Origin: CAWINY01 sp963837635 | Lineage (GTDB): Bacteria > Acidobacteriota > Terriglobia > Terriglobales > Acidobacteriaceae | Direction of reading: 5' to 3' | DNA: 64,000 bases | NCBI GenBank assembly: GCA_963837635.1 | Contig: CAWINY010000006.1 | Span: 868,001 to 932,000, forward strand | Part shown: one piece after another, positions 46,478-54,626 of the stretch | Layout: every line of letters starts with the position of its first letter | Position numbering within the stretch: the stretch's first letter is position 1 | Notes under the pieces: model-generated | Told to the model about the DNA's origin: nothing | The model's input: only the letters and a program-made list of their open reading frames with translations | The model's database searches: none | Program-made: the position numbers and the translations under genes

Positions 46478-47434
46478 TCAGTCGAGAATCATCCCCCCCG
46501 TCAGCTCCGAGATCTTGGCAATGCGGTGCTGTACGCACCAGCTCTCCAAGGCATCGACGAGCTTCTCGGTGGCGCAGGGATCCCAGAAACTGGCGGTGCC
46601 GACCTCGACGGCGGTGGCCCCGGCCAGCAGGAACTCGACCACGTCCGGCGCGGTGCTGATGCCGCCCACGCCGATCACGGGAATCTTCACCGCCTGCGCG
46701 GCTTCGTACACCATGCGTACCGCGATGGGTTTGATGGCCGGTCCTGACAGCCCACACTTCACATTGGAGATGCGCGGGCGCCGCGTCTCGGGATCAATTG
46801 CCATGGCCAGGAAGGTGTTGACCAGCGAGATGGCATCCGCGCCCGCGCTCTCGGCGGCCTGCGCCATCTGCGAGATGCTGGTCACGTTGGGCGAAAGCTT
46901 CACGATCACCGGCCGCGCAGCCACGCTCTTGCAGGCGCTGACCACCTCTTGCAGCAGCGCCGGGTCGGCGCCGAACGTCATCCCGCCATGTTTCACGTTG
47001 GGGCAGGAAACGTTCAGTTCATAGGCGGCGATCCCCTCGGCGTCGTTCAGAATACGGATGGTCTCCTCGAAGTCCTCGCGGCAGTAGCCGTAGACGTTGG
47101 TGAACACGACCACGTTCTTGAGCTTGCGCAGATGCGGCAGCTTGTCCGCAACCAGGGCGCGCGCGCCGATGTTCTGCAAGCCCACGGCGTTCAGCATGCC
47201 CGCGGCGGTCTCGAACAGGCGCGGCGGGGGGTTGCCGGGCATCGGTTCCTTGGAGACGCCTTTGGTCACCAGCCCGCCCAACCGCTCCAAGTTGACCAGT
47301 TCCTCGAACTCCACTCCGTAACCGAAGGTACCACTGGCGGCGATAATCGGATTCTTCAGCGTGATGCCGCACAGGCTGACGCTCAGATCGGTGTCGCCGC
47401 CGAAGCCGCGATGGGTTGGCTTGCTCATCGTCAT
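46478..47434 (-). CDS. pyrD: Dihydroorotate dehydrogenase, class 1B catalytic subunit
   Basis: A 318-residue FMN enzyme of pyrimidine synthesis. Motifs: KNPIIAASGTFGYGVEFEEL, the conserved NAVGLQNIG, the catalytic Cys in ELNVSCPNVKHGG, and the FMN/phosphate-binding VGGISTAPDVVEFLLAGATAV near the end. The catalytic Cys (rather than Ser) and lack of a membrane domain place it in class 1, and the NAVGLQNxG pattern suggests 1B, which normally needs the Fe-S/FAD subunit PyrK. No pyrK is adjacent here. Confidence 0.94.
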   Translation of the reverse strand: MTMSKPTHRGFGGDTDLSVSLCGITLKNPIIAASGTFGYGVEFEELVNLERLGGLVTKGVSKEPMPGNPPPRLFETAAGMLNAVGLQNIGARALVADKLPHLRKLKNVVVFTNVYGYCREDFEETIRILNDAEGIAAYELNVSCPNVKHGGMTFGADPALLQEVVSACKSVAARPVIVKLSPNVTSISQMAQAAESAGADAISLVNTFLAMAIDPETRRPRISNVKCGLSGPAIKPIAVRMVYEAAQAVKIPVIGVGGISTAPDVVEFLLAGATAVEVGTASFWDPCATEKLVDALESWCVQHRIAKISELTGGMILD

Positions 47435-47474
47435 TTAGTGTACCGAATTACGTTCTCCTTCAGCCCCGCCAATG

Positions 47475-47560
47475 AATTGTCATCCTGAGCGAAGCGAAGG
47501 ACCTGCTGTTTGCACCGGTTTACCAAGAGCAGGTCCTTCGCTTCGCTCAGGATGACAATT
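47475..47560. repeat. Perfect inverted repeat, family B (33 bp arms)
   Basis: AATTGTCATCCTGAGCGAAG at 47475, 33 bp long, is exactly inverted at 47528-47560 with a 20-base loop. It lies in the divergent pyrD-serS spacer. It is the clearest full-length copy of family B. Confidence 0.88.
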
Positions 47561-47636
47561 TCTTTGTGGGATGATCGGTAACGGGAAACGGAAAACGGAG
47601 CACGGAGGACGGCGCAAGGTTTACACTTCCTTTCTT

Positions 47637-48962
47637 ATGCTAGACCTCGCATTCGTACGTGAACATCTGGACCTGGTCGAAGAGAAACTGCGCCAGCGGG
47701 GCATGGATCCCGTCGTGGTGCTGGGCCGCTTCCGCGATCTGGACAATCTCCGACGGTCCAGCCTTCAAACTGTTGAGTCTTCGCGCCACAGAAAAAAGCA
47801 GGAATCGGAACTGATCGGCAAGCTGATTCAGAAGCAGAAGAAAGGAATCCTAACGCCGGGTGAGGAAAGCGAGCTCGCGTCGCGCCGCAATGTTGTTGCC
47901 GCGGAAGACGCGTTTATTTGTCAGCAAGACGCAGGGCTTAAGAAAATAGAATTGGAGTTCAAGGATCTTCTGGACACTATCCCGAATCTGCCGAACGATT
48001 CCGTCCCGGTCGGCTGCGATGAACGCGCCAATGTGGAAATCCGCCGCTGGGGAGAGCCGCCGCAGTTTGACTTTCAGCCCAAGCCGCACTGGGAACTCGG
48101 CGAGCAGTTGGGCGTGCTCGACCTGGAACGCGCCGCCAAGCTGACCGGCGCGCGCTTTGCCGTCTATTGGGCGCTGGGAGCGCGGCTGGAGCGGGCGCTC
48201 GCCAACTTCATGCTCGATCTGCATACCAAAGAGCACGGGTACACCGAGGTCCTGCCGCCTTACATGGTCAACGCCGATTCGATGTATGGCACCGGGCAGT
48301 TGCCGAAGTTCGAGACGGACCTCTTCAAGGTGCCGTTCGGCGAAAAGAACCTGTATCTGGTCCCGACCGCCGAAGTGCCACTGACAAATTTGTATCGTGA
48401 CGAGACGATCGAGGCGGCGCGCCTGCCCATCTCGCTCACTGCGTATACACCATGCTTCCGCAGCGAAGCCGGTTCGTATGGCAAAGACGTGCGCGGCATC
48501 ATCCGCCAGCACCAGTTCCAAAAGGTCGAGTTGGTCAAGTTCGCCAGGCCCGAGGAGTCCTATGCCGAGCACGAAAAGCTCACGCACGACGCCGAGGTGG
48601 TGCTGCAGAAGCTGGGTCTGCCCTATCGCGTGATACTGCTGAGCACCGGCGATATGGGATTTTCGTCGGCCAAGACCTACGATCTGGAAGTCTGGCTGCC
48701 GGGGCAGGGACTGTTCCGCGAGATCTCATCGTGCTCGAATTTCGAGTCGTTCCAGGCCCGGCGCGCCAACATTCGCTACCGCCCGGAAGGCAAGAGCAAG
48801 ACGGATTACGTGCACACGCTGAACGGCAGCGGCTTGGCCGTGGGCCGCACCTGGGTGGCGATCGTGGAAAATTATCAGCAGGCTGACGGCAGCGTGCTCA
48901 TTCCCGAGGCGCTGCGGCCCTACATGGGCGGAGCCGAGCGCATCACGGCGGAGAAGTTCTGA
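47637..48962 (+). CDS. serS: Seryl-tRNA synthetase
   Basis: Class II aminoacyl-tRNA synthetase of 441 residues. The start is MLDLAFVREHLDLVEEKLRQ, the usual SerS N-terminus leading to the coiled-coil tRNA-binding arm. Catalytic motifs: motif 1 region RFAVYWALGARLERAL, motif 2 CFRSEAGSYGKDVRGIIRQHQF, and motif 3 NGSGLAVGRTWVAIVENYQQ. The ATG at 47637 is chosen over longer in-frame starts because it matches the family N-terminus. Confidence 0.97.
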   Translation: MLDLAFVREHLDLVEEKLRQRGMDPVVVLGRFRDLDNLRRSSLQTVESSRHRKKQESELIGKLIQKQKKGILTPGEESELASRRNVVAAEDAFICQQDAGLKKIELEFKDLLDTIPNLPNDSVPVGCDERANVEIRRWGEPPQFDFQPKPHWELGEQLGVLDLERAAKLTGARFAVYWALGARLERALANFMLDLHTKEHGYTEVLPPYMVNADSMYGTGQLPKFETDLFKVPFGEKNLYLVPTAEVPLTNLYRDETIEAARLPISLTAYTPCFRSEAGSYGKDVRGIIRQHQFQKVELVKFARPEESYAEHEKLTHDAEVVLQKLGLPYRVILLSTGDMGFSSAKTYDLEVWLPGQGLFREISSCSNFESFQARRANIRYRPEGKSKTDYVHTLNGSGLAVGRTWVAIVENYQQADGSVLIPEALRPYMGGAERITAEKF

Positions 48963-48965
48963 GAG

Positions 48966-49002
48966 GGGTGCCCCACATCTGCCCGGTTTTGGCAGATGTG
49001 GG
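48966..49002. repeat. Family C palindrome after serS
   Basis: CCCACATCTGCC and GGCAGATGTGGG (48972-48983 and 48991-49002), preceded by GGGGTGC. It is in the convergent serS-DUF92 spacer and matches the copy that is translated inside the rlmI-like gene. Confidence 0.85.
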
Positions 49003-49049
49003 ATGAGTTTTCGACGGAGCGATGTCGAGGCCATTGGCTGAGGTTTTTG

Positions 49050-49829
49050 TCATCGCCACGCCAGCAGCAGCGCGATTCCGGCAGCCGCGGTGGTGCTGAG
49101 AAAATTCACCGCGCTGTTGGTCAGCAGGCGCTTCTGCTGCAAGGTCGCGCCTAGCAGGCTGTCGATGAAGCTGCCAATCATGCCTGCGCCCGCCGATGCC
49201 GCCAGCCAGTGTCGTGGAATCAGGTGCATACTGCTTGCCACCCCGGCGACGACGAGAGCCGCCGCGCCCCCCGCCGCGGTTCCGATCGCGCTGATGCCGC
49301 CATCGGTTCCGATCGCCGCGCGGCGGAAACTGGTGATCAGGTACGCGCGGTTGCTGAACGCCTGTCCGATCTCGCTGCAAGCCGTGTCCGCCGCGGCTTC
49401 GGCCAGCGCGGCTACGGCAGCCAGGACGAACTCGGGACGATGCAGCGCCCAGGCCGCCACGCCAAAGCCCGCGGCCACGGCTAGATTCGCCAGTACCTGC
49501 GTCCCTTTTCGTCCCCGGACCCGCTCGGCCAGCCCAAGTTTGCGTTTGCGGTCATAGCCTAGCTTGGTCGTAATCACGGTAATGACGAACACGGTCATTA
49601 ACGCGACGAACGCGCCCGGACCAAGGCTGAAGTAAAGAAGGAACGAGACGAGCGCGCCCGCGACCGCCCCGGAGCGGTCTACCGAGCGCGCGCGGTAAGC
49701 CAGCAGACCAAAAACTATGGTCACCAGCGCAGCCTGCAGCGCCCGCCGGGATAGATCGTCGGCGGGCAGCAACGCGGTCGCGAATGTGAAGGCCGGCAGC
49801 ACAGTGATGGACCGAGCGCATCCTACCAT
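49050..49829 (-). CDS. DUF92 family membrane protein
   Basis: A 259-residue polytopic membrane protein with about six hydrophobic segments. The DUF92/TIGR00297 pattern includes DRSGAVAGALVSFLLYFSLG near residue 50, TKLGYDRKRKLGLAERVRGR (the conserved basic loop), AEAAADTACSEIGQAFS, GTDGGISAIGTAAGGAAALV and FIDSLLGATLQQK. Plant relatives (VTE6) act on phytyl phosphate; bacterial function is not established. Confidence 0.85.
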   Translation of the reverse strand: MVGCARSITVLPAFTFATALLPADDLSRRALQAALVTIVFGLLAYRARSVDRSGAVAGALVSFLLYFSLGPGAFVALMTVFVITVITTKLGYDRKRKLGLAERVRGRKGTQVLANLAVAAGFGVAAWALHRPEFVLAAVAALAEAAADTACSEIGQAFSNRAYLITSFRRAAIGTDGGISAIGTAAGGAAALVVAGVASSMHLIPRHWLAASAGAGMIGSFIDSLLGATLQQKRLLTNSAVNFLSTTAAAGIALLLAWR

Positions 49830-49900
49830 CCGCGGCGGCAGAGAGGAACCTCTGACTGCCGGCGCCCCATAGCTCTGGCGGGCGCAAAAAGGTGAATTCC

Positions 49901-50773
49901 ATGCCTGCTTCGGTCTGGACCGGCTATCTGACCTTTGGCCTGATCTCCATGCCGGTGCGCCTGTTCTCGGGGGCGCGCGGCGAACGGATCAGCTTCCACA
50001 TGCTGCATCGCGACGACCATGCGCGGCTCAAGCAGCAACTCATCTGTCCGCAAGAGAACAAGGTGGTGGGCCACGATGAAATCGTCAAGGGCTACGAATG
50101 GCGCAAGGGACAATACGTAGTCATCGAGCCCGAGGAGATCAAAAAGGTCGAGCCGAAGACCTCGAAGGCCATGGAGATCCTGGAGTTCGTGAAGGCCGAT
50201 GACGTGGACCCCATTTACTTCGAGTCTTCCTACTATATGGTCCCCGAAGAGGCTGGACGCCGCCCCTACGCGCTGCTGGCACGCGCGCTGGAAACCACGA
50301 ATTATTTCGCCATCGCCAAGCTGACCATGCACAACCGCGAGTACACGGTAATCCTGCGCTCTTATGAGAACGGGATGATGCTCCACACCATGTACTACGC
50401 CAACGAGGTGCGCCGGCTCGAGCATTTCGGGGAAGAGCACGCCGAGCTCAAGGAAGCCGAGGTCAAGATCGCGCACCAGTTGATCGAGGCACTGGCCGCG
50501 CCCTTTGAGCCGGAGAAGTATCACGACACCTTCGAGGACAACATCAAGAAGCTGATCGAGGCCAAGCTGGAAGGCAAGGAAGTGACCGCCGTCGAGAAGC
50601 CCAAGCCGCAGCCCGTGGCTGACCTGATGGCCGCGCTCAAGCAAAGCTTGGCCCAGATGGAGAAAAATCCTCCGCAGCGCGTCGAGGCGGCGCAGGAAGC
50701 GTCCGAAGCACATGCCCAACAGGACCACGCGCCCCGCAAAAGGGCCGCCAAGCGCGCCCGCAAGGCAGCATAA
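49901..50773 (+). CDS. ku: Ku DNA end-binding protein
   Basis: A 290-residue bacterial Ku homologue for non-homologous end joining. It begins MPASVWTGYLTFGLISMPVR, the typical Ku start, with LHRDDHARLKQQLICPQENK, EYTVILRSYENGMMLHTMYY in the bridge/core, and a C-terminal Lys/Ala-rich tail (RKRAAKRARKAA) that likely binds DNA. The ATG at 49901, with AAGGTG eight bases upstream, is preferred to GTG 49892. The usual partner LigD is not within the window. Confidence 0.95.
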   Translation: MPASVWTGYLTFGLISMPVRLFSGARGERISFHMLHRDDHARLKQQLICPQENKVVGHDEIVKGYEWRKGQYVVIEPEEIKKVEPKTSKAMEILEFVKADDVDPIYFESSYYMVPEEAGRRPYALLARALETTNYFAIAKLTMHNREYTVILRSYENGMMLHTMYYANEVRRLEHFGEEHAELKEAEVKIAHQLIEALAAPFEPEKYHDTFEDNIKKLIEAKLEGKEVTAVEKPKPQPVADLMAALKQSLAQMEKNPPQRVEAAQEASEAHAQQDHAPRKRAAKRARKAA

Positions 50774-50776
50774 AAC

Positions 50777-50999
50777 CTTCTTACCGCAGAGGACGCAGCG
50801 GGAAGCGCAGAGGACGCAGAGGAATTCTTAAACGCGAAGGCGCGAGACGAGGCAAGATCAAGATAGGGAGTTTAAAAACCTATTCCACAATCCTTCTCGG
50901 GGCACCCATCATCTTCCTTCGCGCCTTAGCGTCTTCGCGTTGGATTCCCCTCTGCGTCCTCCGCGCTTCCCTCTGCGCCCTCTGCGGTAAAAGGTTTTT
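50777..50999. repeat. Nested inverted repeat block (family D inside the CCGCAGAGG family)
   Basis: The outer arms are TTACCGCAGAGGACGCAG (about 50781) and GCGCCCTCTGCGGTAA (about 50980-50994). The inner arms are AACGCGAAGGCGCGAGAC (50831) and CGCCTTAGCGTCTTCGCGTT (about 50922-50941). The whole 220 bp spacer between ku and the YbaK-type gene is this element; no gene. Confidence 0.75.
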
Positions 51000-51500
51000 C
51001 TACCAGAGCCGGTCATCGAAGGTGTAGGCTTGTCCGCCCTCGGTGGCGAACTTGAGCACCTTCGGCTTCACCAGCTTGGCGAAGTCCTCGTAGGACATGC
51101 GCACCAGTTCTTCGTGTGAGCCGGCGTTGAAGGCGATTTCCTTGTCCTTGGTCAGGCTCTCGTCGACGATCACCGGCATGTCGTACATATTGCCGAACGG
51201 CGGCATGGCCCCGACCTCGCAGTCGGGGAAGCGCCGTTTGAAATCGGCTTCGTGCACCAGTCTGGCGGTTCCCGCCCCGGTAGCGGCCGCCAGGGCGGCC
51301 ACGTTGACATGATGCGAGGCGGGCACGACTGCCATTACCAGTTGGTTGTCCAGCCTCACGATCACGGTCTTTGCCAGTTCCTGCGGGGGCACGTGCGATC
51401 GGCTCGCGATCTCGCAGGCGGTGTAGGCCTTGTCATGGTTAATTAACGAATAGGGGATGTGCTGGGTGGTAAGTAGTTCCGCAATCCTTCTGCCTGGCAT
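51000..51500 (-). CDS. YbaK/EbsC-type aminoacyl-tRNA deacylase
   Basis: A 166-residue single-domain protein of the YbaK/ProX family, which hydrolyses mischarged aminoacyl-tRNAs. Visible are AYTACEIASRSHVPPQELAK with TVIVRLD (the conserved Lys of the active site is in LAKTVIV), the glycine motif GAMPPFGNMYDMPVIVDESL, and FNAGSHEELVRMSYEDFAKL. It is stand-alone rather than inserted in a synthetase, so it acts in trans. The exact tRNA substrate cannot be told. Confidence 0.85.
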   Translation of the reverse strand: MPGRRIAELLTTQHIPYSLINHDKAYTACEIASRSHVPPQELAKTVIVRLDNQLVMAVVPASHHVNVAALAAATGAGTARLVHEADFKRRFPDCEVGAMPPFGNMYDMPVIVDESLTKDKEIAFNAGSHEELVRMSYEDFAKLVKPKVLKFATEGGQAYTFDDRLW

Positions 51501-52123
51501 GGCATCCTCCTTTGCGGCGTTTCAGTGGGGCTCGAAAAGCCTCGTATGGAAGACCGGAAACAGAGACGATGGCAGCGCTGGTGGAACCCTCCCGGTGCGT
51601 GCTCCAACTTGCCGGAGGCGGTTCCGCCCTGAACAAGCGAATCGTGATGCTAACCGGCGTGCTTGTCAAGGCCCCCCAGCCGAAACGTGCTCTGAACCGG
51701 CTGCGGAAGACTGCAACGGTAAAGAAAAAGGTTGCCTGCGGCGGTTGCCGATGGAGGTGACTCCAGTCACTGCAATCAGCGGAGAAATTAACCTAGCATG
51801 ATTGTGGTGTGGAAATAATGGATCGGGACCGGGTATTTGATTCCGGTGCGCCCGGCGAGCATGAACTCCGAAAACGCATGGTGTGGTTTTGAGGTGAAGG
51901 TGCCGCCGGGTGGAAGCGGGTGTCCCGTGAAAGACTTGATTGGTTCACAATCCGCCGCTCTTATCCCAGTTCAAGCGCTCTCTTCTGTTCCATTGCTATT
52001 TTTCCCATTCAAACGCATTCTGCCAGGGAAACCGGAGGACGCGCCCTGCCCATTTTAGGGGAATTGCTGACTTGCTGGAGTGCTCTGAATCAGGCTGAAG
52101 CGCGGGGGGAAGGAGATGCGAGT
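51501..52123. other. Intergenic region without a convincing gene
   Basis: About 620 bp between the deacylase and STAS-like genes. A 63-codon frame at 51569-51760 (ending KKVACGGCRWR, very basic) is possible but unsupported. A weak TGGAGGTGACTCCA palindrome lies at about 51750-51764. No repeat family member or known RNA motif was recognised. Confidence 0.4.
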
Positions 52124-52426
52124 ATGCTAACGATCCATACAACACAGCATCCTGGGTTAGTGACTCTTCAACTGGAAGGCCGACTCTTCGAGCCCGAAGC
52201 GGCGGAACTCGCGAAGGTTTGGGAATCGGTGCGCGCTATTCAGTACACCAAACACCTGCAGGTGGATCTGAGCTGGGTGTTCGAAGTGGACGAGTTCGGC
52301 AAGGAAATGCTCGGCGTCATCCTGCGCAACCACACGGAACTGGTGGCCAGCACGCCCAACATGTCCAAGCTGGTGCGCGAGGTTGAGGCACATGAGTATC
52401 AGCACGCGCTGCCGATGGTCCACTGA
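52124..52426 (+). CDS. Small STAS-like protein
   Basis: A 100-residue protein. MLTIHTTQHPGLVTLQLEGR then LFEPEAAELAKVWESVRA and HLQVDLSWVFEVDEFGKEML follow the beta-alpha pattern of STAS (anti-sigma antagonist) domains: a GRL turn, then a hydrophobic strand followed by an acidic/helix-capping segment. The usual phosphorylatable Ser is replaced (FEVDEFG), so it may be a constitutive or non-switch version. The ATG at 52124 follows AAGGAG at 52110, a strong ribosome-binding site. No kinase or phosphatase partner is adjacent. Confidence 0.7.
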   Translation: MLTIHTTQHPGLVTLQLEGRLFEPEAAELAKVWESVRAIQYTKHLQVDLSWVFEVDEFGKEMLGVILRNHTELVASTPNMSKLVREVEAHEYQHALPMVH

Positions 52427-52614
52427 CATCGGCCGGTGGTCGTTGGTCGCTAGCATTTTTTAACTAAGGACCAACGACCATGAGCCTCGCGGGGCATGGC
52501 GCCGGGACAAACGGTGCTCGACAGACTTCGGGAGTGGGCGACGGCAGAATGCCGAGCCCACTCCCAATCTTTTTTCCACTCCAGCTCGGGGCGTCTGCCC
52601 TGCAATCCTAAATC

Positions 52615-53784
52615 TCACGCTGCCAAAGCCGGGACCAGTTCCCGGCGCAGGGTAAATTCGTGCTCCAGCGCCGCCAGCGTGTCCACAATGCCCGTGTAGG
52701 TCAATTCCGCGTGCGATGCCATGGTGGGCCCCAGGAAACCCTGCCGCCGCCATTCATCAGCCTTCTGCTGCACCTTTAGCCGAGTGGCGTCCCATGCCAC
52801 ATTGCCGAACATATCCACGGCTTCCTGCGTGAACATTCCCGCCGCGTCCATGGAAAAGGCCATGCAGGAGACCAGCGGCAGGCAGAACGCGCCTGCGACC
52901 GCGGTTTTTATGGCCACCGGCATCATTGGCATCACGTGCGATCCGCGGCAATCGCCAGAGACAAAATGCCCCAGCATGAAGGGCTCGACCAGCTCTTCTG
53001 GCGCGGGGAAGATCCCCTGCGTGCGCACCAGGGCCACCGGGTCATCTTTGCCCGTGTACTTGCCCGCGATGTTGTGCAAGCGCGTGGCAGAGGCGGAAAC
53101 AATCTGTTCCTCGGGCCGGTAGCGCGAGTGGATGGCTTCAATGGCGAAGCGATCGGGGTCTTGCAACAGGCAAGCCACGTCCCAGGCGCGCTCCGGAACA
53201 TCGAGCTTGATCACTCTATCGCTTCGCTCGCCGTTGCGATCTTTGTGATCCATGTCAAGGATGGTCAAGGTAAAGCCCTGGTGCAGCTTGGGGCTCAGCA
53301 GCAGGCCACCGTTGTGCATGGGATCGCAGAACACCGAGTAGAACGGGTAATTGTAGGCACCGGGACCGCACTTATCCGCGGCAAAGACCAGGAACGCCTC
53401 AGCCGGCCGGTCCTTGCCGCGGGGATCGCGAACGAAGTCGATCTCCGCCACCGCCGGGCCGGCTCCGCGAACATTGCCCGAAGGAGCATCCACCAGCAGA
53501 TCCTGGCCCGCTCCGTAAAGGCCCGCGCGCTTGGCTTCCTCGGCGGCGGCCAGGAAGCAATCCCAGGCAAAGCGGTGGATCTCCGCGCTGCCCGCCCCGT
53601 GCTGGTGGCTCATGAGGATCGCGATATCGTCGCCGGTGTAGGTGACCATGCCGTCGAGAACCAGGCCAAGTTGGACGGCATCGCGCAGCCGCGACTCCAC
53701 TTCCCGGAGCATGGTTAGAGAAGGTTTCGTGTGGCCTCCCACCGAGCCCACATCGGCCTTGATGATGGAAAGAGTGACGTTCAT
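52615..53784 (-). CDS. Fructose-1,6-bisphosphate aldolase/phosphatase (archaeal-type, class V FBPase)
   Basis: A 389-residue bifunctional gluconeogenic enzyme that condenses triose phosphates and dephosphorylates the product to fructose-6-phosphate. The N-terminal SIIKADVGSVGGHTKPSLTM carries metal-binding residues. VTYTGDDIAILMSHQHG, VFCDPMHNGGLLL and the loop HNIAGKYTGKDDPVALVRTQ (where characterised members have the Schiff-base lysine region) are all present. This family is typical of archaea and deep-branching thermophilic bacteria. It is on its own here, with no other gluconeogenic genes adjacent. Confidence 0.92.
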   Translation of the reverse strand: MNVTLSIIKADVGSVGGHTKPSLTMLREVESRLRDAVQLGLVLDGMVTYTGDDIAILMSHQHGAGSAEIHRFAWDCFLAAAEEAKRAGLYGAGQDLLVDAPSGNVRGAGPAVAEIDFVRDPRGKDRPAEAFLVFAADKCGPGAYNYPFYSVFCDPMHNGGLLLSPKLHQGFTLTILDMDHKDRNGERSDRVIKLDVPERAWDVACLLQDPDRFAIEAIHSRYRPEEQIVSASATRLHNIAGKYTGKDDPVALVRTQGIFPAPEELVEPFMLGHFVSGDCRGSHVMPMMPVAIKTAVAGAFCLPLVSCMAFSMDAAGMFTQEAVDMFGNVAWDATRLKVQQKADEWRRQGFLGPTMASHAELTYTGIVDTLAALEHEFTLRRELVPALAA

Positions 53785-54004
53785 AACGACCTTCCTCCCC
53801 GAATCTCGCTCCCGCGGCGGGAGTCGAGGTACTACTTTATGTCCGAGAAGTTAGATGACATTCAGAGCGGTCACAGTGATGGGGGTCACTTCAGAATTGC
53901 AGCGCCTTGGGGCCGGAGCTGCGGCAGTCGATAGTGGATGAAGGTTGAGGACCTCAGCGCCCGAGTCGCGGTCACAAATTCCTGGCTGGGAAGCAGGCGC
54001 GAAG

Positions 54005-54127
54005 CTAGCGGTGGCGGGAACGGCGGCGCGAGGATACCCTGCTCCTCTCAATTCCCAGAAGAAAGTAGGCCGCCATCGCGCACATCGTAAACCAAACGAA
54101 TAATACAGCCAGCTCCGATGCTTCCAT
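54005..54127 (-). CDS. Very small single-span membrane protein (40 aa)
   Basis: ATG 54127 to TAG 54005, preceded by GGAGG six bases upstream, an unusually strong ribosome-binding site for this region. The peptide reads MEASELAVLFVWFTMCAMAA then a short hydrophobic YFLLGIE and a basic Arg/Ser-rich tail (RRRSRHR). This gives one transmembrane helix with a positive, presumably cytoplasmic, C-terminus. The family is not recognised. In size and topology it recalls small accessory subunits such as KdpF, but no kdp genes are here. It is divergent from the zinc-ribbon gene across a tandem GTAAG repeat block. Confidence 0.55.
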   Translation of the reverse strand: MEASELAVLFVWFTMCAMAAYFLLGIERSRVSSRRRSRHR

Positions 54128-54168
54128 AATTGCCTCCACATCCACTGAACACGTCCGACGCGTGGATT

Positions 54169-54212
54169 GCGTAAGGATTTGTAAGGAATAGCGTAAGAAT
54201 TTGTAAATACTC
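54169..54212. promoter_or_regulatory. Tandem 22 bp direct repeats (GTAAG half-sites), candidate response-regulator site
   Basis: Two adjoining 22 bp units begin GCGTAAGGATTTGTAAGG (54169) and GCGTAAGAATTTGTAAAT (54191). GTAAR half-sites start at 54171, 54181, 54193 and 54203, giving spacings of 10, 12 and 10 bases, one per helical turn. This geometry is like OmpR/PhoB-type binding sites. It lies between two divergent small genes. Confidence 0.55.
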
Positions 54213-54230
54213 CCCCAACCGTATTGCAGC

Positions 54231-54413
54231 TTGATCTCCTGCGGTCACCGGGAACGGGATGGCTTGAAGACGCCCTGTCTTTGCAGGCCCTGCGACGAGG
54301 AGCGCAAGAAGAACCCGAAAACCTGCGTCCGAGGCCACGGCAGCATGATCTTCCGGGTGCGAAACGACGGCATCGCGGAGTGGTATTGCCGCGAGTGCAA
54401 CTTTGCAAGCTAG
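54231..54413 (+). CDS. Small Cys/His-rich zinc-ribbon-like protein (60 aa)
   Basis: A frame from TTG 54231 to TAG 54411 with cysteine pairs CGHRERDG, CLCRPC, CVRGHG and CRECNF, consistent with one or two zinc-binding knuckles. No family is assigned. The TTG start and lack of a strong ribosome-binding site lower confidence, but the regular CxxC spacing is hard to get by chance in a non-coding GC-rich stretch. It is followed by a family E repeat. Confidence 0.5.
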   Translation: MISCGHRERDGLKTPCLCRPCDEERKKNPKTCVRGHGSMIFRVRNDGIAEWYCRECNFAS

Positions 54414-54448
54414 TCAGCTGTCCCGGCGATAGCGTAAGCACTAACCGG

Positions 54449-54606
54449 GCTGTCATGCTGAGCGAGCCCGGCCGGGTTTGCCGGGCGAGTCGAAGGACCT
54501 TGCGGTTCCGTGCGCAAAAACACAAGGTGCTTCGACTCGCCGGAGCGCAAAAAGCGCGCGACCCGTCTCGCTCAGCATGACAACCAAATCGCTGGGACGG
54601 CTTACT
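54449..54606. repeat. Long dispersed repeat, family E (copy 2)
   Basis: It opens GCTGTCATGCTGAGCGAG and ends in CGCTCAGCATGACAACC plus AAATCGCTGGGACGGCTTAC. It shares CGAAGGACCTTGCGGTTC and AAAAACACAAGGTGCTTCGA with copy 1 at 37498-37649, with the sequence variable mainly near the hairpin turns. Confidence 0.8.
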
Positions 54607-54626
54607 AGACGGCTCGCCGGACTTCC

